Shown: positions 19,179 through 28,969 of the stretch, piece after piece | How the letters are laid out: each line of letters begins with the position of its first letter | How positions within the stretch are numbered: the stretch's first letter is position 1 | Origin: Spirosoma profusum | GTDB taxonomy: Bacteria; Bacteroidota; Bacteroidia; Cytophagales; Spirosomataceae | Direction: 5' to 3' | NCBI RefSeq assembly: GCF_014699005.1 | Contig: NZ_JACWZY010000006.1 | Location: 62,001 to 126,000, forward strand | Length of the DNA: 64,000 nucleotides | Translations under genes and position numbers: made by a program | The notes under the pieces: generated by a model | The model's database searches: none | What the model was told of the DNA's origin: nothing | The model's input: only the letters and a program-made list of their open reading frames with translations

Positions 19179-20102
19179 CTATAACTGCGCCAGCAGATAC
19201 AGCACCGCCATACGTACCGCTACGCCGTTTTCGACCTGATCCAGAATGATGCTGTGGGGAGAGTCGGCGGCATCGGAGGTTAGCTCAACGCCACGGTTAA
19301 TGGGACCGGGATGCATCAACACAATGGGCCGGTCAAGGTCGTCGAGCATCTGTTTCGAGATGCCGAAATACAGCGAATATTCACGTAGCGAGGGGAAATA
19401 TTTAATCTGCTGACGTTCTAGCTGGATACGTAGCACGTTTGCTACGTCGCACCAGGCCAGCGCAGCCTTTACGTCGTGACCAACTTTCACGCCCAGTGAT
19501 TCAATGTGTTTCGGAATCAGGGTTTTGGGGCCGCAAACCATGACTTCGGCGCCTTGTTTCTGTAGGCAGAAAATATTGGAAAGAGCCACCCTTGAGTGCG
19601 TAATGTCGCCGATAATGGCGACACGTTTGCCTGCTACGTCGCCGAGTTTTTCACGTATCGAAAACGAGTCAAGCAGCGCCTGGGTAGGATGTTCGTGGGT
19701 GCCATCCCCCGCATTTACTACGTTGGCTTTGATGTGTTTGGTCAAATAATGCGGAGCGCCGGGACTACTGTGGCGCATCACGACCATATCGACCTTCATG
19801 GCCAGAATGTTGTTGACTGTATCAAGCAGGGTTTCCCCTTTTTTCACTGAACTGCCCGATGCCGAAAAATTCACTACGTCGGCCGACAATCGTTTCTCGG
19901 CTAGCTCGAATGATAAGCGGGTGCGGGTCGAATTTTCGAAAAAAACATTGGCAATCGTTACGTCGCGCAGGGAGGGTACTTTTTTAATAGGCCGATTGAT
20001 GACTTCCTTGAATTGACCAGCCGTTTCCAGAATAAGCTGAATATCAGATTCGGTCAGGTCTTTGATACCCACCAGATGGCGGACGCTGAGGGATTGGGCC
20101 AT
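19179..20102 (-). CDS. pyrB: Aspartate carbamoyltransferase catalytic chain
   Basis: The enzyme makes N-carbamoyl-aspartate from carbamoyl phosphate and aspartate in pyrimidine synthesis. With the start at 20102 ('MAQSLSVRHLVG') it has 307 residues, standard for PyrB. The carbamoyl phosphate site is 'FFENSTRTRLSFE', followed by 'GDGTHEHPTQALLD', 'IIGDITHSRVALSN' and the C-terminal 'LMHPGPINRGVE'. The open frame extends nine codons upstream but the family consensus begins at this methionine. No pyrR or pyrI is adjacent. Confidence 0.97.
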   Translation of the reverse strand: MAQSLSVRHLVGIKDLTESDIQLILETAGQFKEVINRPIKKVPSLRDVTIANVFFENSTRTRLSFELAEKRLSADVVNFSASGSSVKKGETLLDTVNNILAMKVDMVVMRHSSPGAPHYLTKHIKANVVNAGDGTHEHPTQALLDSFSIREKLGDVAGKRVAIIGDITHSRVALSNIFCLQKQGAEVMVCGPKTLIPKHIESLGVKVGHDVKAALAWCDVANVLRIQLERQQIKYFPSLREYSLYFGISKQMLDDLDRPIVLMHPGPINRGVELTSDAADSPHSIILDQVENGVAVRMAVLYLLAQL

Positions 20103-20206
20103 AAAAGCAGTGTAACTAAAATCGGGCAAAGATAGGCCATTATGATACGCAGACGACGCGAATTATTCGGATTAACGTTGAATCTTCTGATGGCCGTCTT
20201 TCTTCA

Positions 20207-22537
20207 TCAAAATCTGTTTTTAGCCAGACCAGCGACTAACTCGCGCATTCGTTCAGTCGGTGATACGTTCCGTTCCATCGCATCGGTGTAAATCTGTTTG
20301 AGGATGCTATAATCGTAAACGATACCGTGATGCCAGGAAAAAGCGTTTAGGGCGGTCAGAAGTCCATCGGCATCGTGCGCATCAAAGGCAGCGGTGGTCC
20401 AGTCAACGTAAATTTCCGGCAAAAACTGGTGTCTGAACTTTACACGCCTTAATCGATTCATCAGGCCGGCTGGATTGCGCATCATGTAATAAGCCTGTTT
20501 CACCAAAGCAATATTGGCGACCAGTCCGGCGTCGCTCACTTTATAAAGTAACGAATCGGCCTGAGCGGGTTTGTGATCGACTACGTAAGCCATGGCTTCA
20601 TAAACCAGCGGAGTTTCCCAGCGCGGCTCAAGCTGATACGCCTGTTTAAAGTCGGTCATGGCAGCCGCTACATTACCTTGCTGGAGATGAGCGCTTCCAA
20701 TCTGAACAAACAGGGCCGGTCGTTTACCTTTTTCAATCGCTACGGCTTCCTCATAAAGCGGGAATGCTCTGGCATAATCGTCGTGTGCTATGTAAAGCGA
20801 AGCCAGACGAGCTTTGTAACGGCTCGATTGCGGATGCTGCTGGCAAACTTCCCCCCAGATGTTCACGGCTCTGTCATAACAGCCTTGTTTATCAACCGCC
20901 GATACGTTGGCATCATTGAGCGACGACAAAGCTAGCGTTACCAATTGGTCTGCTACGTCGATTTTGCCTACGGTGGCGGCTCGATACGTTTGTTCCAGCA
21001 ACGTAACGCGCTCAAAAAGAGAGCTTTGTCGGTTGAATTGATTTAGCTGACGTAGTGTTTTGGCGGGAGTTATAATCGCGAAATAAGCCAGTATCACCAG
21101 CCCGGCTATGGCAACACCCCGGACCGGCAAAAGCCAGGCCGGACGATTTGTTGCCAGTTGTGGCGTGACTGATTGAAGGCCATCTTTCGTGAAAGACGTA
21201 TCAATGAAAGCCAGCAACAGAAAGAACCCCTGTAGCGCCAATATGCTATCGGGGTTGAACAGATTAAAAATAAAATAAGCTGTGAGGACGGCTATCAAAA
21301 CGTACCGCTGCATGGCTGGCAGGCTTGATCGGATGAGTTGGAATAAACCCCCCGCCCATATAGCCAGATACGCCAGAAAGCCCAGCACTCCTCCCGAGAA
21401 AGCCCACTCGAGCGGTACGTTATGTACCCGGTCGTACCAGTCGCTGCCTTCCGGGGCTAAACTTGATACGTAGTAACTGGCAAAGCCATAGTTGTAATTA
21501 TCTTGTCCCCAGCCCAATAATGGTCGCTCGACGAAGGCATTCAGCGCAATCTGATTGCTTATTTTTCGAGGTTGCCAGGTGTCTGTGGAGCCAGACAGGT
21601 GCGTGAGCCGGTAAATGATCGGCTGATGCTGTACTGTATCGGTTTGACTAATGAACCAGACAATACCGGCCAGTCCGACCGCAATTGCTGCATAAAGCAA
21701 AACACGCTTAGGCTGTGTACGGGCGTTACGTATTGCCAGTAATACGCTCAGGATAACTATACCTGCAGCCAGGCCAATAAATGAAGAACGCGAACCGGTC
21801 ATAACCATGCCGCCAAGTAGCACAATGGCCGCAACGCCTAAGCCGGACAGCTTTGTTACGTTACGTACCCGCCGAGATTTCCATTCGATACGTAATGCCA
21901 CAAGACTCAGGATGCCCAGTTGTTGAAGCAGATAGATGGCCATAAACGTAGGGTTGCCAAACGTGCCCATCAATCGTTCGTCACTGGTATGTCGGCCCGC
22001 TTTAGTGCTTAATACGAAGATGGTAAGGAGTAGGGCAATGCTTACCGATACGGCTAGTGCAACGGTCCACTGACGGGCTGAAAACTGGAATCGGGTAATT
22101 AGTAAAAAGTAAAGGCCCAGGTAGATATACGTAACAAATCCTTCCATACGGGCAAAGCTCGACCAGAAACTGTTCTGTGCATCAACTCCCAGCAGATTGG
22201 CGATGGCTGTAATGCCTAAAAAAGCCAGTATACTCCATTGTAGCAGCGATGGTTTTTGCCGCCATACTGACTCCTGCCAAACGGCCAGTAAGGCCATAAT
22301 CGTAACGATTCCCTCGAAATATAGTACCCGTACGGAAGTGTACCCAAAAAAGACGTTGCTGCTGAACAGAGCGGGTGTCAGTAACGACAGCAGGAATAAA
22401 CCATACTGAAGCCGATTGTGGCTTGGCGACTTCGGAGGGTTACCTGGCCCTTCTGGCGCTGTCTTCGTTCGGGTTGACGGACCTGGGATGGAGGAGCCTT
22501 TTTTCTCCCGAGAGGATGTCGCAGATGGTTTAGCCAT
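20207..22537 (-). CDS. O-antigen ligase-like (Wzy_C) membrane protein with C-terminal TPR repeats
   Basis: The 776-residue protein starts with a basic, Ser/Pro-rich cytoplasmic tail (1-40), then about twelve membrane segments up to residue 480. The large periplasmic loop has the family block 'DRVHNVPLEWAFSGGVLGFL' containing the conserved His. The C-terminal 280 residues form TPR-like helical repeats ('YKARLASLYIAHDDYARAFPLYEEAV' type). Wzy_C proteins join or polymerise glycans on lipid carriers in the periplasm. No other O-antigen or capsule gene is nearby, so whether it ligates LPS, a capsule or a glycoprotein glycan is open. Confidence 0.85.
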   Translation of the reverse strand: MAKPSATSSREKKGSSIPGPSTRTKTAPEGPGNPPKSPSHNRLQYGLFLLSLLTPALFSSNVFFGYTSVRVLYFEGIVTIMALLAVWQESVWRQKPSLLQWSILAFLGITAIANLLGVDAQNSFWSSFARMEGFVTYIYLGLYFLLITRFQFSARQWTVALAVSVSIALLLTIFVLSTKAGRHTSDERLMGTFGNPTFMAIYLLQQLGILSLVALRIEWKSRRVRNVTKLSGLGVAAIVLLGGMVMTGSRSSFIGLAAGIVILSVLLAIRNARTQPKRVLLYAAIAVGLAGIVWFISQTDTVQHQPIIYRLTHLSGSTDTWQPRKISNQIALNAFVERPLLGWGQDNYNYGFASYYVSSLAPEGSDWYDRVHNVPLEWAFSGGVLGFLAYLAIWAGGLFQLIRSSLPAMQRYVLIAVLTAYFIFNLFNPDSILALQGFFLLLAFIDTSFTKDGLQSVTPQLATNRPAWLLPVRGVAIAGLVILAYFAIITPAKTLRQLNQFNRQSSLFERVTLLEQTYRAATVGKIDVADQLVTLALSSLNDANVSAVDKQGCYDRAVNIWGEVCQQHPQSSRYKARLASLYIAHDDYARAFPLYEEAVAIEKGKRPALFVQIGSAHLQQGNVAAAMTDFKQAYQLEPRWETPLVYEAMAYVVDHKPAQADSLLYKVSDAGLVANIALVKQAYYMMRNPAGLMNRLRRVKFRHQFLPEIYVDWTTAAFDAHDADGLLTALNAFSWHHGIVYDYSILKQIYTDAMERNVSPTERMRELVAGLAKNRF

Positions 22538-22585
22538 AAGGTGTACTTAGGATCTTGTCAAAGATAAGCCGCCTGGAGCAGCAAA

Positions 22586-22623
22586 AAAATACCCGGCTTT
22601 GCGGAACAAGAGCCGGGTATTTT
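22586..22623 (-). terminator. Hairpin terminator
   Basis: Perfect 13-base arms (22586-22598 and 22611-22623) with a 12-base loop; the arms contain the A/T tails typical of a bidirectional terminator. It ends the FnIII gene before the O-antigen ligase gene. Confidence 0.85.
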
Positions 22624-22640
22624 GAACGATAATTAATCTG

Positions 22641-24758
22641 CTACGGTCCGACTCGTACTTTGCCGGTATTGGCAATTACTATTTTGCCTCCATTCGTGTA
22701 CGTAATTTTCTGACTAAGACCTGTGTAACTTTCAGGTACGTTAACTATGTGACGGATCTCTACTGCATCGGCAGAAGTCGGAACCGAACCACACGACCAG
22801 GTTGCAGGGGTATTCCAGGCACCATTCTGAACGGTAAAGAAACCTCCCACACAACCAGCACTCGTTGTCACAACCAAGGTAAATCCAGTTGATATTGTAC
22901 TGCTACACCCATTGGAAACCTGAACGTAGTACGTTCCGGCCTGACTGAATTGTACGTTTGAGAGCGTGAGCGTGGCTGACGTCTGCCCGGCTACGATATT
23001 GCCCGGTGCGGTTCCATCCTTATACCATTGATACGTTAACGACGACCCGGTAGCCGAAACCGAAGCTGTTGCCGTGCTGCCCGCTACAACAGTAGCTGAC
23101 GTAGCGGGTTGCTGGGCAATAGCTACAGGAATACAGTCTGTTGTGCGGAATACGACTGGATCGCTAAAGTTACTGCCAGTACATAATACCTTTACTTTCC
23201 ATTGATAACACGTACTGATATTCAGACCGGTAAGAGTGACGTTATTCGTGGAAATATTCGATATGGTGGTCCAGGGGTTTTCCGTACTTGTCGTATTATT
23301 CATACAACCGCCGTCGCCGGTTATGGCGTTACTAAGATTAGCGCGCCATTGCACTTCATACTGAACACCACTACCCAGGTTATTCCAGTTGAGTTGAGCC
23401 GAGGTTCCCGCAATTGGGTTGGTACTCAATCCACCGGGAGACTGGCCACAGGCAGTCGTGAAATAGCCCGTGGATGACGTAAAACTAGAGGCACAGGTGG
23501 CAATTACACGCCATTGATAACACGTACCTTCGGTCAGGCCCGGGAGAACCGTATTGTTTGCTGTCAGGCCGCTAGCTGCGGTAGTCCAGGGGTTGGCCGG
23601 GCTGGTGGTGTTGGAGAAACACTGACCTGCGGCCATGGCCCTATATTCCACCGTATAGGAAGTGGCAGTAGGCGTCCAGGCCAGCCGTGCCGTGGTTGGC
23701 GTTACTACCGCCGATGATAGCGATGGAGTGTTGCAGCCGGGAGTAGAAAAGTTGAACGTATTGCCAAACCCGCTGGTGCTTGTCGTTGAACAGATGGACT
23801 CTACCTGAAATTCGTAGGCTGTAGAAGGTGTCAAGCCCGTCAAGGCATACGGAGCACTGGATATACCGCTCACCGTTGTATAAGCACCCGGTCCTGCCGC
23901 TGTCCGATAGCGTAGATTAAAACCTAAGGAGCCTGTGGGTGATGGTGACCATGATAATGTAACAGATGTAGCTGTAGCGCCGAAGGAAGACCCACTGGTT
24001 GGTGCTGCACAGCTCGTTGTTGTAAAATTTACCGGAGATGTGAATGTTGAACTACTAGTGGCCGAGCATATTACACGTACCTGAAACTGATAAGCGGTGC
24101 TCGGCGTCAAACCACGTAATATATAACTTATCTGTGCCTGATTGAATGCACTGGGTGTGCCGGATATATCGCTGATTGTATTCCAGGGTATTGTATTTTG
24201 CTGCCGATACTGTACTTCATACCGACCTCCCAGCGCGGGGGTGAACCATTGCAAGTTTGCCGAATTTGAGAAGGCGGAAATTACGTTCGGATTCGTTGGC
24301 GTTGAGCATTCGAGCGTTTTAAAAGCGACGGGAGTCGTATAGTCACTAAAGGTTAGATCTGTGCAGGAAGCACGTACGCGCCATTGATAACACGTATTCG
24401 ATGTTAATCCTGTCAGCAGAAGATTTGTTGTGCTCGTCGTACTGGTAGGCCAGCTAACCCATGGGTTAGCCGATACGGTTGTGTTACCCGTACAAACGTT
24501 ATTATCTACTGCCCGGTATTGTACTTCGTAAATGGTAGGACTGGAGTTTCCTGGTGCATTTGTCCAGTTTAGCCGGGCATTGGCAGGGGCTATCGAATTG
24601 GTGAAGGGGCTTACTGGCGTTCCACAGGCAAATAATGTCGACGCTTTATTCAGTGAAACAGGTTTATCTGGTGTTTCAGCCAATAAAGGGCTTACCAGTA
24701 ATGTACAAACGAAAAGAAACAGGGCTCCTATGGCCCGGGAGGAGTAGAGATGAGGCAT
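22641..24758 (-). CDS. Secreted FnIII/Ig-like protein with WSCG C-terminal domain
   Basis: The 705-residue protein has a signal peptide (1-27, ending 'LLAE'), then about six fibronectin type III domains with repeated 'GLTPSTAYEFQV' and 'TCYQWRV' strands, each followed by cysteines, then one Ig-like domain ('QWYKDGTAP', 'AGTYYVQVSNGCSS'). The last 70 residues (nt 22644-22853) start at a Cys and contain 'ATWSCGSVPTSADAVEI', 'VPESYTG' and a glycine-rich end. This tail is homologous to the tails of the two NHL proteins at 49-56 kb. No type A T9SS motif is present, so the tail may itself be the sorting or anchoring signal. Role probably adhesion or matrix, by inference. Confidence 0.85.
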   Translation of the reverse strand: MPHLYSSRAIGALFLFVCTLLVSPLLAETPDKPVSLNKASTLFACGTPVSPFTNSIAPANARLNWTNAPGNSSPTIYEVQYRAVDNNVCTGNTTVSANPWVSWPTSTTSTTNLLLTGLTSNTCYQWRVRASCTDLTFSDYTTPVAFKTLECSTPTNPNVISAFSNSANLQWFTPALGGRYEVQYRQQNTIPWNTISDISGTPSAFNQAQISYILRGLTPSTAYQFQVRVICSATSSSTFTSPVNFTTTSCAAPTSGSSFGATATSVTLSWSPSPTGSLGFNLRYRTAAGPGAYTTVSGISSAPYALTGLTPSTAYEFQVESICSTTSTSGFGNTFNFSTPGCNTPSLSSAVVTPTTARLAWTPTATSYTVEYRAMAAGQCFSNTTSPANPWTTAASGLTANNTVLPGLTEGTCYQWRVIATCASSFTSSTGYFTTACGQSPGGLSTNPIAGTSAQLNWNNLGSGVQYEVQWRANLSNAITGDGGCMNNTTSTENPWTTISNISTNNVTLTGLNISTCYQWKVKVLCTGSNFSDPVVFRTTDCIPVAIAQQPATSATVVAGSTATASVSATGSSLTYQWYKDGTAPGNIVAGQTSATLTLSNVQFSQAGTYYVQVSNGCSSTISTGFTLVVTTSAGCVGGFFTVQNGAWNTPATWSCGSVPTSADAVEIRHIVNVPESYTGLSQKITYTNGGKIVIANTGKVRVGP

Positions 24759-25007
24759 AAGCGTTGGTGCAGTTAGATGCGCATAACGAAAGTACGATTA
24801 GGATAGTGTAGGTACGTTAAAAAATAATTGAATTTACTTTTCGGTAGTATAATTGTATTTATGTAACTGTATTGTTGGTTGTCAATGCGTTGTTGGAGCT
24901 TTGGGGTTCACTTACCAGATGGAAAGCTGTCTTCTTGAAACTGTTACGTTTAATTTGCTTATTTTTGAGGTTCTTTTTTATCCAACATTACTCATACTTG
25001 GTTTTTA

Positions 25008-27023
25008 GTGAAGTATCTACTGCTACTAACTAGCTGCCTGTTACCGTTTTCGGTTCGGGCCCAGTTAGACATCACGTACCCAACTACCCGACTCGTTATT
25101 CAACGCGGCACCGATAACAAAGCCTCTCTTTTTATTGCCGGTACATGTGGGTTACCCATCGACCGAATTGAAGCTCGACTAGTGCCATTTTCAACCAACA
25201 CTGGTTCGGCAACCGATTGGCAGACCGTTGCTACGTCCCCAAAAAATGGTGTGTTTCAGGGAACGCTACGTGCCTCGGGAGGTTTGTATCGGCTCGAAGT
25301 GCGTGGTACGCGTCAGCAACAGGTTATGGCGCAGTCGGCGGTGGAGCGCGTAGGTATCGGCGAAGTATTTCTGGTAGCTGGCCAGTCGAATGCGATGGGG
25401 CTGCCCGATTTGGGGTCGAAAGGAGGGAGCGAGCGCGTTTTGTCGATCAACGCAACCAATACGTTCCTGAACACCGATAACGTAATGGTTTCGGCTGATA
25501 AACCGTTTGCACCACCCGTTCTCTCACCGCTACGTGCCACCAACCAGGTTTTCCCGATGGGCGAGTCGGCCTGGTGCTGGGGCGATCTGGGTGATGCTAT
25601 TGCTGACAAATATGGCGTGCCTGTCGCTTTTTTTAACGTCGGTTTTCCGGGTACGGTTGCCGACAACTGGAGTCGCACGGCGCACGGGCAAATAGCCACC
25701 AATATTTTCACCAGCAAGTCGTGGCCTTTTCTGCAACCCTATGCGAATCTTCGGAATACGCTTCAGTATTACCACAGCCAGCTCGGCATTCGGGCGGTGT
25801 TGTGGCATCATGGCGAGTCGGACGCGGTGCCCTACAACACGCCGTTGAACGAATACCGACGACAGGTTCAGGATTTGATCGATCAGAGTCGGCAGGATTT
25901 CGGGCAGAATATGCCGTGGGTTGTAGCCCGTTGCTCTATCACACCGGCCGGACCGATTTCGAGCACGACAATTATAGGAGCGCAGAACGCCCTGATTCAA
26001 ACGCCGGGAAATAACGTCTGGCCTGGTCCTGATACCGACACAATTCAGACACCACGTCCGGCGCATGGGCATTTTGAAAATATTCCCGGCGGTGAGCAGG
26101 GACTTACCGAATTTGGCTTGTCGTGGCACCGGAGCATGACCGACCTGTTTTATAATTCCGCGAAACCCATTCAACCCCAGCGGTTTCTACATATCGGTTT
26201 GCTGCCGAGTCATATCCCTGTTGGCAAAGAAATTTTGGTGCCTTACGAGCAATTCGGTTATTCAAATAAGCCTGATGTGAACGTGCAGTTGTTGGACCAA
26301 AACGGTACGTTCGTACTGGGCGTTACGTTGCTCGCAGGAGGTAATTCACTACGTATCAGTTTGCCCGATACGTTACGTAGCGGCTTATACCAACTGCGCG
26401 TGGTTGCCAAATCACCGGTGCTGCCCAGTGCGCCATCGGCGCTGTTTCGGGTTGTTGGCGCGAGACAGCCGTTAAATCCGCTTCGGGATGTGCAGACTGA
26501 AACCGATGGTACTACGGTCCGTATCCACTGGCAATCAGCGCAGGAGCCGCCGGGGAGTCAGTTCGTCATCGAACGGCAGGAGGGACGTGATACGTTCGTG
26601 GAAGTTGGTACGTTGGCTCCATCGAACGACGGGCAGCCGTATCATCTTTATTCGTTTTCGTACCCAAAAACATCGACCGCAAACAGTAGGTATCGAATCC
26701 GGATTGATCTGCCCGATGGCACCAGCGTTTATAATCCGGCTGCGTTTATCACAGGAATCGAAGAACCTATCGCCATCCCGCTAATTTACCCGAATCCGAA
26801 CGACGGTAAAAACCTGACGCTGCAATTGCCCGAAAGTGGTCAGTGGACACTTATGTTACTGGATGCTGCTGGCCGACGTATCAGTGAGCAATACGTATCG
26901 GCCACGGCCAACGTAGCAGTTTCCGTTCCGATTACAACATCGCTGCCAGATGGCATTTACCTGGTTCGGCTAACGTATCGAAATCGAGTTCATACACAAC
27001 GTTTGCTGGTTGCGCAGAAATAG
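25008..27023 (+). CDS. Secreted SGNH-fold sialate O-acetylesterase-like protein with T9SS type A domain
   Basis: The 671-residue protein starts at GTG and has a signal peptide (1-18, 'SVRAQ'). The esterase domain carries the nucleophile block 'VAGQSNAMG' (Ser127), an oxyanion-type 'GFPGTVADNW' and the His-containing 'LWHHGESDA', as in the sialate O-acetylesterase/SGNH hydrolase group that deacetylates carbohydrates. A beta-sandwich linker follows. The C-terminal 80 residues are a clear T9SS type A sorting domain: 'PLIYPNPNDG', 'LMLLDAAGRRI', 'LPDGIYLVRL', ending 'RLLVAQK'. The protein should therefore cross the outer membrane by T9SS. Substrate is unknown. A short terminator separates it from the kinase gene. 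Confidence 0.88.
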   Translation: MKYLLLLTSCLLPFSVRAQLDITYPTTRLVIQRGTDNKASLFIAGTCGLPIDRIEARLVPFSTNTGSATDWQTVATSPKNGVFQGTLRASGGLYRLEVRGTRQQQVMAQSAVERVGIGEVFLVAGQSNAMGLPDLGSKGGSERVLSINATNTFLNTDNVMVSADKPFAPPVLSPLRATNQVFPMGESAWCWGDLGDAIADKYGVPVAFFNVGFPGTVADNWSRTAHGQIATNIFTSKSWPFLQPYANLRNTLQYYHSQLGIRAVLWHHGESDAVPYNTPLNEYRRQVQDLIDQSRQDFGQNMPWVVARCSITPAGPISSTTIIGAQNALIQTPGNNVWPGPDTDTIQTPRPAHGHFENIPGGEQGLTEFGLSWHRSMTDLFYNSAKPIQPQRFLHIGLLPSHIPVGKEILVPYEQFGYSNKPDVNVQLLDQNGTFVLGVTLLAGGNSLRISLPDTLRSGLYQLRVVAKSPVLPSAPSALFRVVGARQPLNPLRDVQTETDGTTVRIHWQSAQEPPGSQFVIERQEGRDTFVEVGTLAPSNDGQPYHLYSFSYPKTSTANSRYRIRIDLPDGTSVYNPAAFITGIEEPIAIPLIYPNPNDGKNLTLQLPESGQWTLMLLDAAGRRISEQYVSATANVAVSVPITTSLPDGIYLVRLTYRNRVHTQRLLVAQK

Positions 27024-27044
27024 AGATTGTGCCACAATCTTTTT
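27024..27044. terminator. Short terminator between convergent genes
   Basis: AGATTG (27024-27029) pairs with CAATCT (27035-27040) and is followed by TTTT. It fills the 19-base gap between the esterase and histidine kinase stop codons. Confidence 0.65.
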
Positions 27045-28329
27045 AAACAGGTAGATAGACGCTGAACGTAGCACCTTTACTTGGTTCGCCGGTAGCAGAA
27101 ATGGCTCCTCCGTGGTTACTGACTATTTTCTCGCAGATAGCCAGCCCGATTCCTGTTCCAGCAAACTGATTTTTGTTGTGCAGTCGCTGAAAAACCTGAA
27201 AAATCCGTTCCGCGTATTTCTGGTCGAAACCGATTCCATTGTCGATTACCTGTATCTGATGATACGTGTCCGCTTGACGGGTTGGCTTTATGGAAGGGGG
27301 CAATTCGGCAGCGGACAGCGTTTGGCAAGCTACCTTGATGTGAGGCTTAACATCGGGCCGGTGAAATTTAAGAGCATTGTTCAGTAAATTCTGAAACAGC
27401 CGCCCCAACTGAGAAGCATCGCCCATCAGAATTGGTAACGGACTAACTTCAATCAGGGCGTTCGTTTCCTGAATACGTAGTTCTAAATCGGTCAGGACTG
27501 TATTTACTACGTCGGTTAGCGATACGTGTCTTACACTTTCGGTATGCGTCGTAATGCGGGAGAAGTTGAGAATATCCCGAATTAGAGCCGACATTCGGCT
27601 GGCCGCCGACTGCATTCGTTCCAGGTAATTCCATTCATCGCTCGATGGGGCAACGTAGCGCGTTTTAAGGAGGTCGCCAAATTGCTGAATCTTACGTAGT
27701 GGTTCCTGCAAATCGTGGCTGGCTACGTATGCAAATTGCTGTAGATTATCGTTCGACCGATTCAACGCCTGATTGGTAAACGCCAATTCTTCGTTGCTGC
27801 GCTTTAACAAGGTCTGGGTTTGTTTCTGGAGCGTCAAATCAGTGAAAATAAAGCTTAAACAATCACCCTCATCGAGCGCCAGAGGAGTGGCTGATATCAG
27901 GCAGATAATCTCCTTTTCGTTTTCCTTCTGCGCGAGCGTCATCTCCGTTTTTCCGGGCGATGACCAGCTTTGCTGAATAAAATTTTTGTAATCCGCCTGG
28001 CACGCGGGGGCAATATACGCAAGCAGGTCCGAACCGATAACCGCCGATAAAGGCTGATTGACCATCGTTGCGAAGGTAGAATTGCAGTAGAGAATCAACC
28101 CTTGCTGATTGAGCGTTACGGCACCTTCGTGCATCGACTCAATGAATACCCGGTACGTTTGGTCGGCTGTTTTTAGCGTATAAATCTCGTGCCCATTGTC
28201 TCCTTCCACCACCAGCGCATCGATCTGCCCCGTACGAATCGCCTGAATTGTTTCCAGCGCTTCGTCAAGACGAATACGTAGCGATTCATTCTCTGCGGCT
28301 AACTGTTCGTTCGTTCTGGGTGGATTCAT
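27043..28329 (-). CDS. Cytoplasmic PAS sensor histidine kinase, last gene of the kai operon
   Basis: The 428-residue protein has an N-terminal coiled coil (about 5-32), a PAS domain (about 55-170), a second coiled segment, a dimerisation/phosphoacceptor helix with 'YVASHDLQEPLRKI' (His205) and an HATPase domain with N box 'LFQNLLNNALKFH', 'VIDNGIGFD', 'GTGIGLAICEKI'. There is no membrane segment, so it senses something in the cytoplasm or responds to partners. Its ATG overlaps the kaiB1 stop by one base (TGATG), which shows translational coupling with the Kai genes. In cyanobacteria SasA and CikA kinases read the KaiBC state; a comparable readout role is the natural inference here. No response regulator is encoded nearby. 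Confidence 0.93.
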   Translation of the reverse strand: MNPPRTNEQLAAENESLRIRLDEALETIQAIRTGQIDALVVEGDNGHEIYTLKTADQTYRVFIESMHEGAVTLNQQGLILYCNSTFATMVNQPLSAVIGSDLLAYIAPACQADYKNFIQQSWSSPGKTEMTLAQKENEKEIICLISATPLALDEGDCLSFIFTDLTLQKQTQTLLKRSNEELAFTNQALNRSNDNLQQFAYVASHDLQEPLRKIQQFGDLLKTRYVAPSSDEWNYLERMQSAASRMSALIRDILNFSRITTHTESVRHVSLTDVVNTVLTDLELRIQETNALIEVSPLPILMGDASQLGRLFQNLLNNALKFHRPDVKPHIKVACQTLSAAELPPSIKPTRQADTYHQIQVIDNGIGFDQKYAERIFQVFQRLHNKNQFAGTGIGLAICEKIVSNHGGAISATGEPSKGATFSVYLPV

Positions 28330-28646
28330 CAGCCAATAATGCCTAAACCTTTAAGTACCTTTTCTGTATCCGAAAGATCACCGATGAGCCGACGCTCAGG
28401 CCAGGGCGAGTCTTTTATGAGTAAGGGCAGCGCAATCAACTGCGCCGATTTAGCCAACTCTTTCTGCTGATGAACATCAATAATTTCGAGCGAATAGCGA
28501 CCGGGTATGTGTGTTTCGCAGATATGCTTGATGTTAGAAACCGCCCGAACCGAATGGAGTGACGCACCCGTTATAAATAAACGAAGTATATACGGCTGGT
28601 TTTTGCCAGTCAGATTGACATCAGCACGTTCTGCTGGCTCACTCAT
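28329..28646 (-). CDS. kaiB: KaiB-like protein, divergent copy
   Basis: The 105-residue protein has the thioredoxin-like KaiB pattern: 'YILRLFITGASLHSVRAVSNI', 'YSLEIIDVHQQKELA', 'LPLLIKDSPWPERRLIGDLS' and 'EKVLKGLG'. KaiB proteins bind the CI ring of KaiC after a fold switch. Compared with the second copy it has an extra N-terminal stretch of about 15 residues, and the Asp that follows the conserved Gly-Leu (Asp91 of the cyanobacterial protein, from memory) is Gly102 here. It starts one base after the stop of the other kaiB and overlaps the kinase start. The divergence suggests a distinct partner or state preference. Confidence 0.92.
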   Translation of the reverse strand: MSEPAERADVNLTGKNQPYILRLFITGASLHSVRAVSNIKHICETHIPGRYSLEIIDVHQQKELAKSAQLIALPLLIKDSPWPERRLIGDLSDTEKVLKGLGIIG

Positions 28647-28647
28647 C

Positions 28648-28941
28648 TTATCTTTTCGCAGAACGAATGTCTAAACCCACCAATACTTTCTCTTCATTGG
28701 ACAAATCCCCGATGATCTTACGGATAGGTTCGGGTACTTTCTTGACCAGAGTCGGTACCGCCAGAATCTGATCGCCGGCTGCCAACTGAGGTTGTACCAA
28801 TAAATCGATTACCTCAATAACATAATTACCCTGCAAATGTTCTTCACAGTATTTCTTCAGATTGTTGAGGGCGGTTACCGATTTAACTGTTTTGCCTGCT
28901 ACGTAGAGTCTTAACTCCCAGATATTTTCTTGGTCACTCAT
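28648..28941 (-). CDS. kaiB: KaiB clock-type protein, canonical copy
   Basis: With the start at 28941 ('[16 protein letters not shown]') the protein has 97 residues and follows cyanobacterial KaiB almost throughout: '[19 protein letters not shown]', '[20 protein letters not shown]', '[18 protein letters not shown]'. Gly89 and Asp91, which control fold switching in cyanobacterial KaiB, are both present at the same positions. A longer frame starting at 28980 would overlap kaiC by 11 bases, but family alignment favours this ATG, which leaves 28 bases after kaiC. It should bind the KaiC hexamer. Confidence 0.94.
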   Translation of the reverse strand: MSDQENIWELRLYVAGKTVKSVTALNNLKKYCEEHLQGNYVIEVIDLLVQPQLAAGDQILAVPTLVKKVPEPIRKIIGDLSNEEKVLVGLDIRSAKR

Positions 28942-28969
28942 CAAGTTAGGTAGGTTTGTTAACCAGCAT

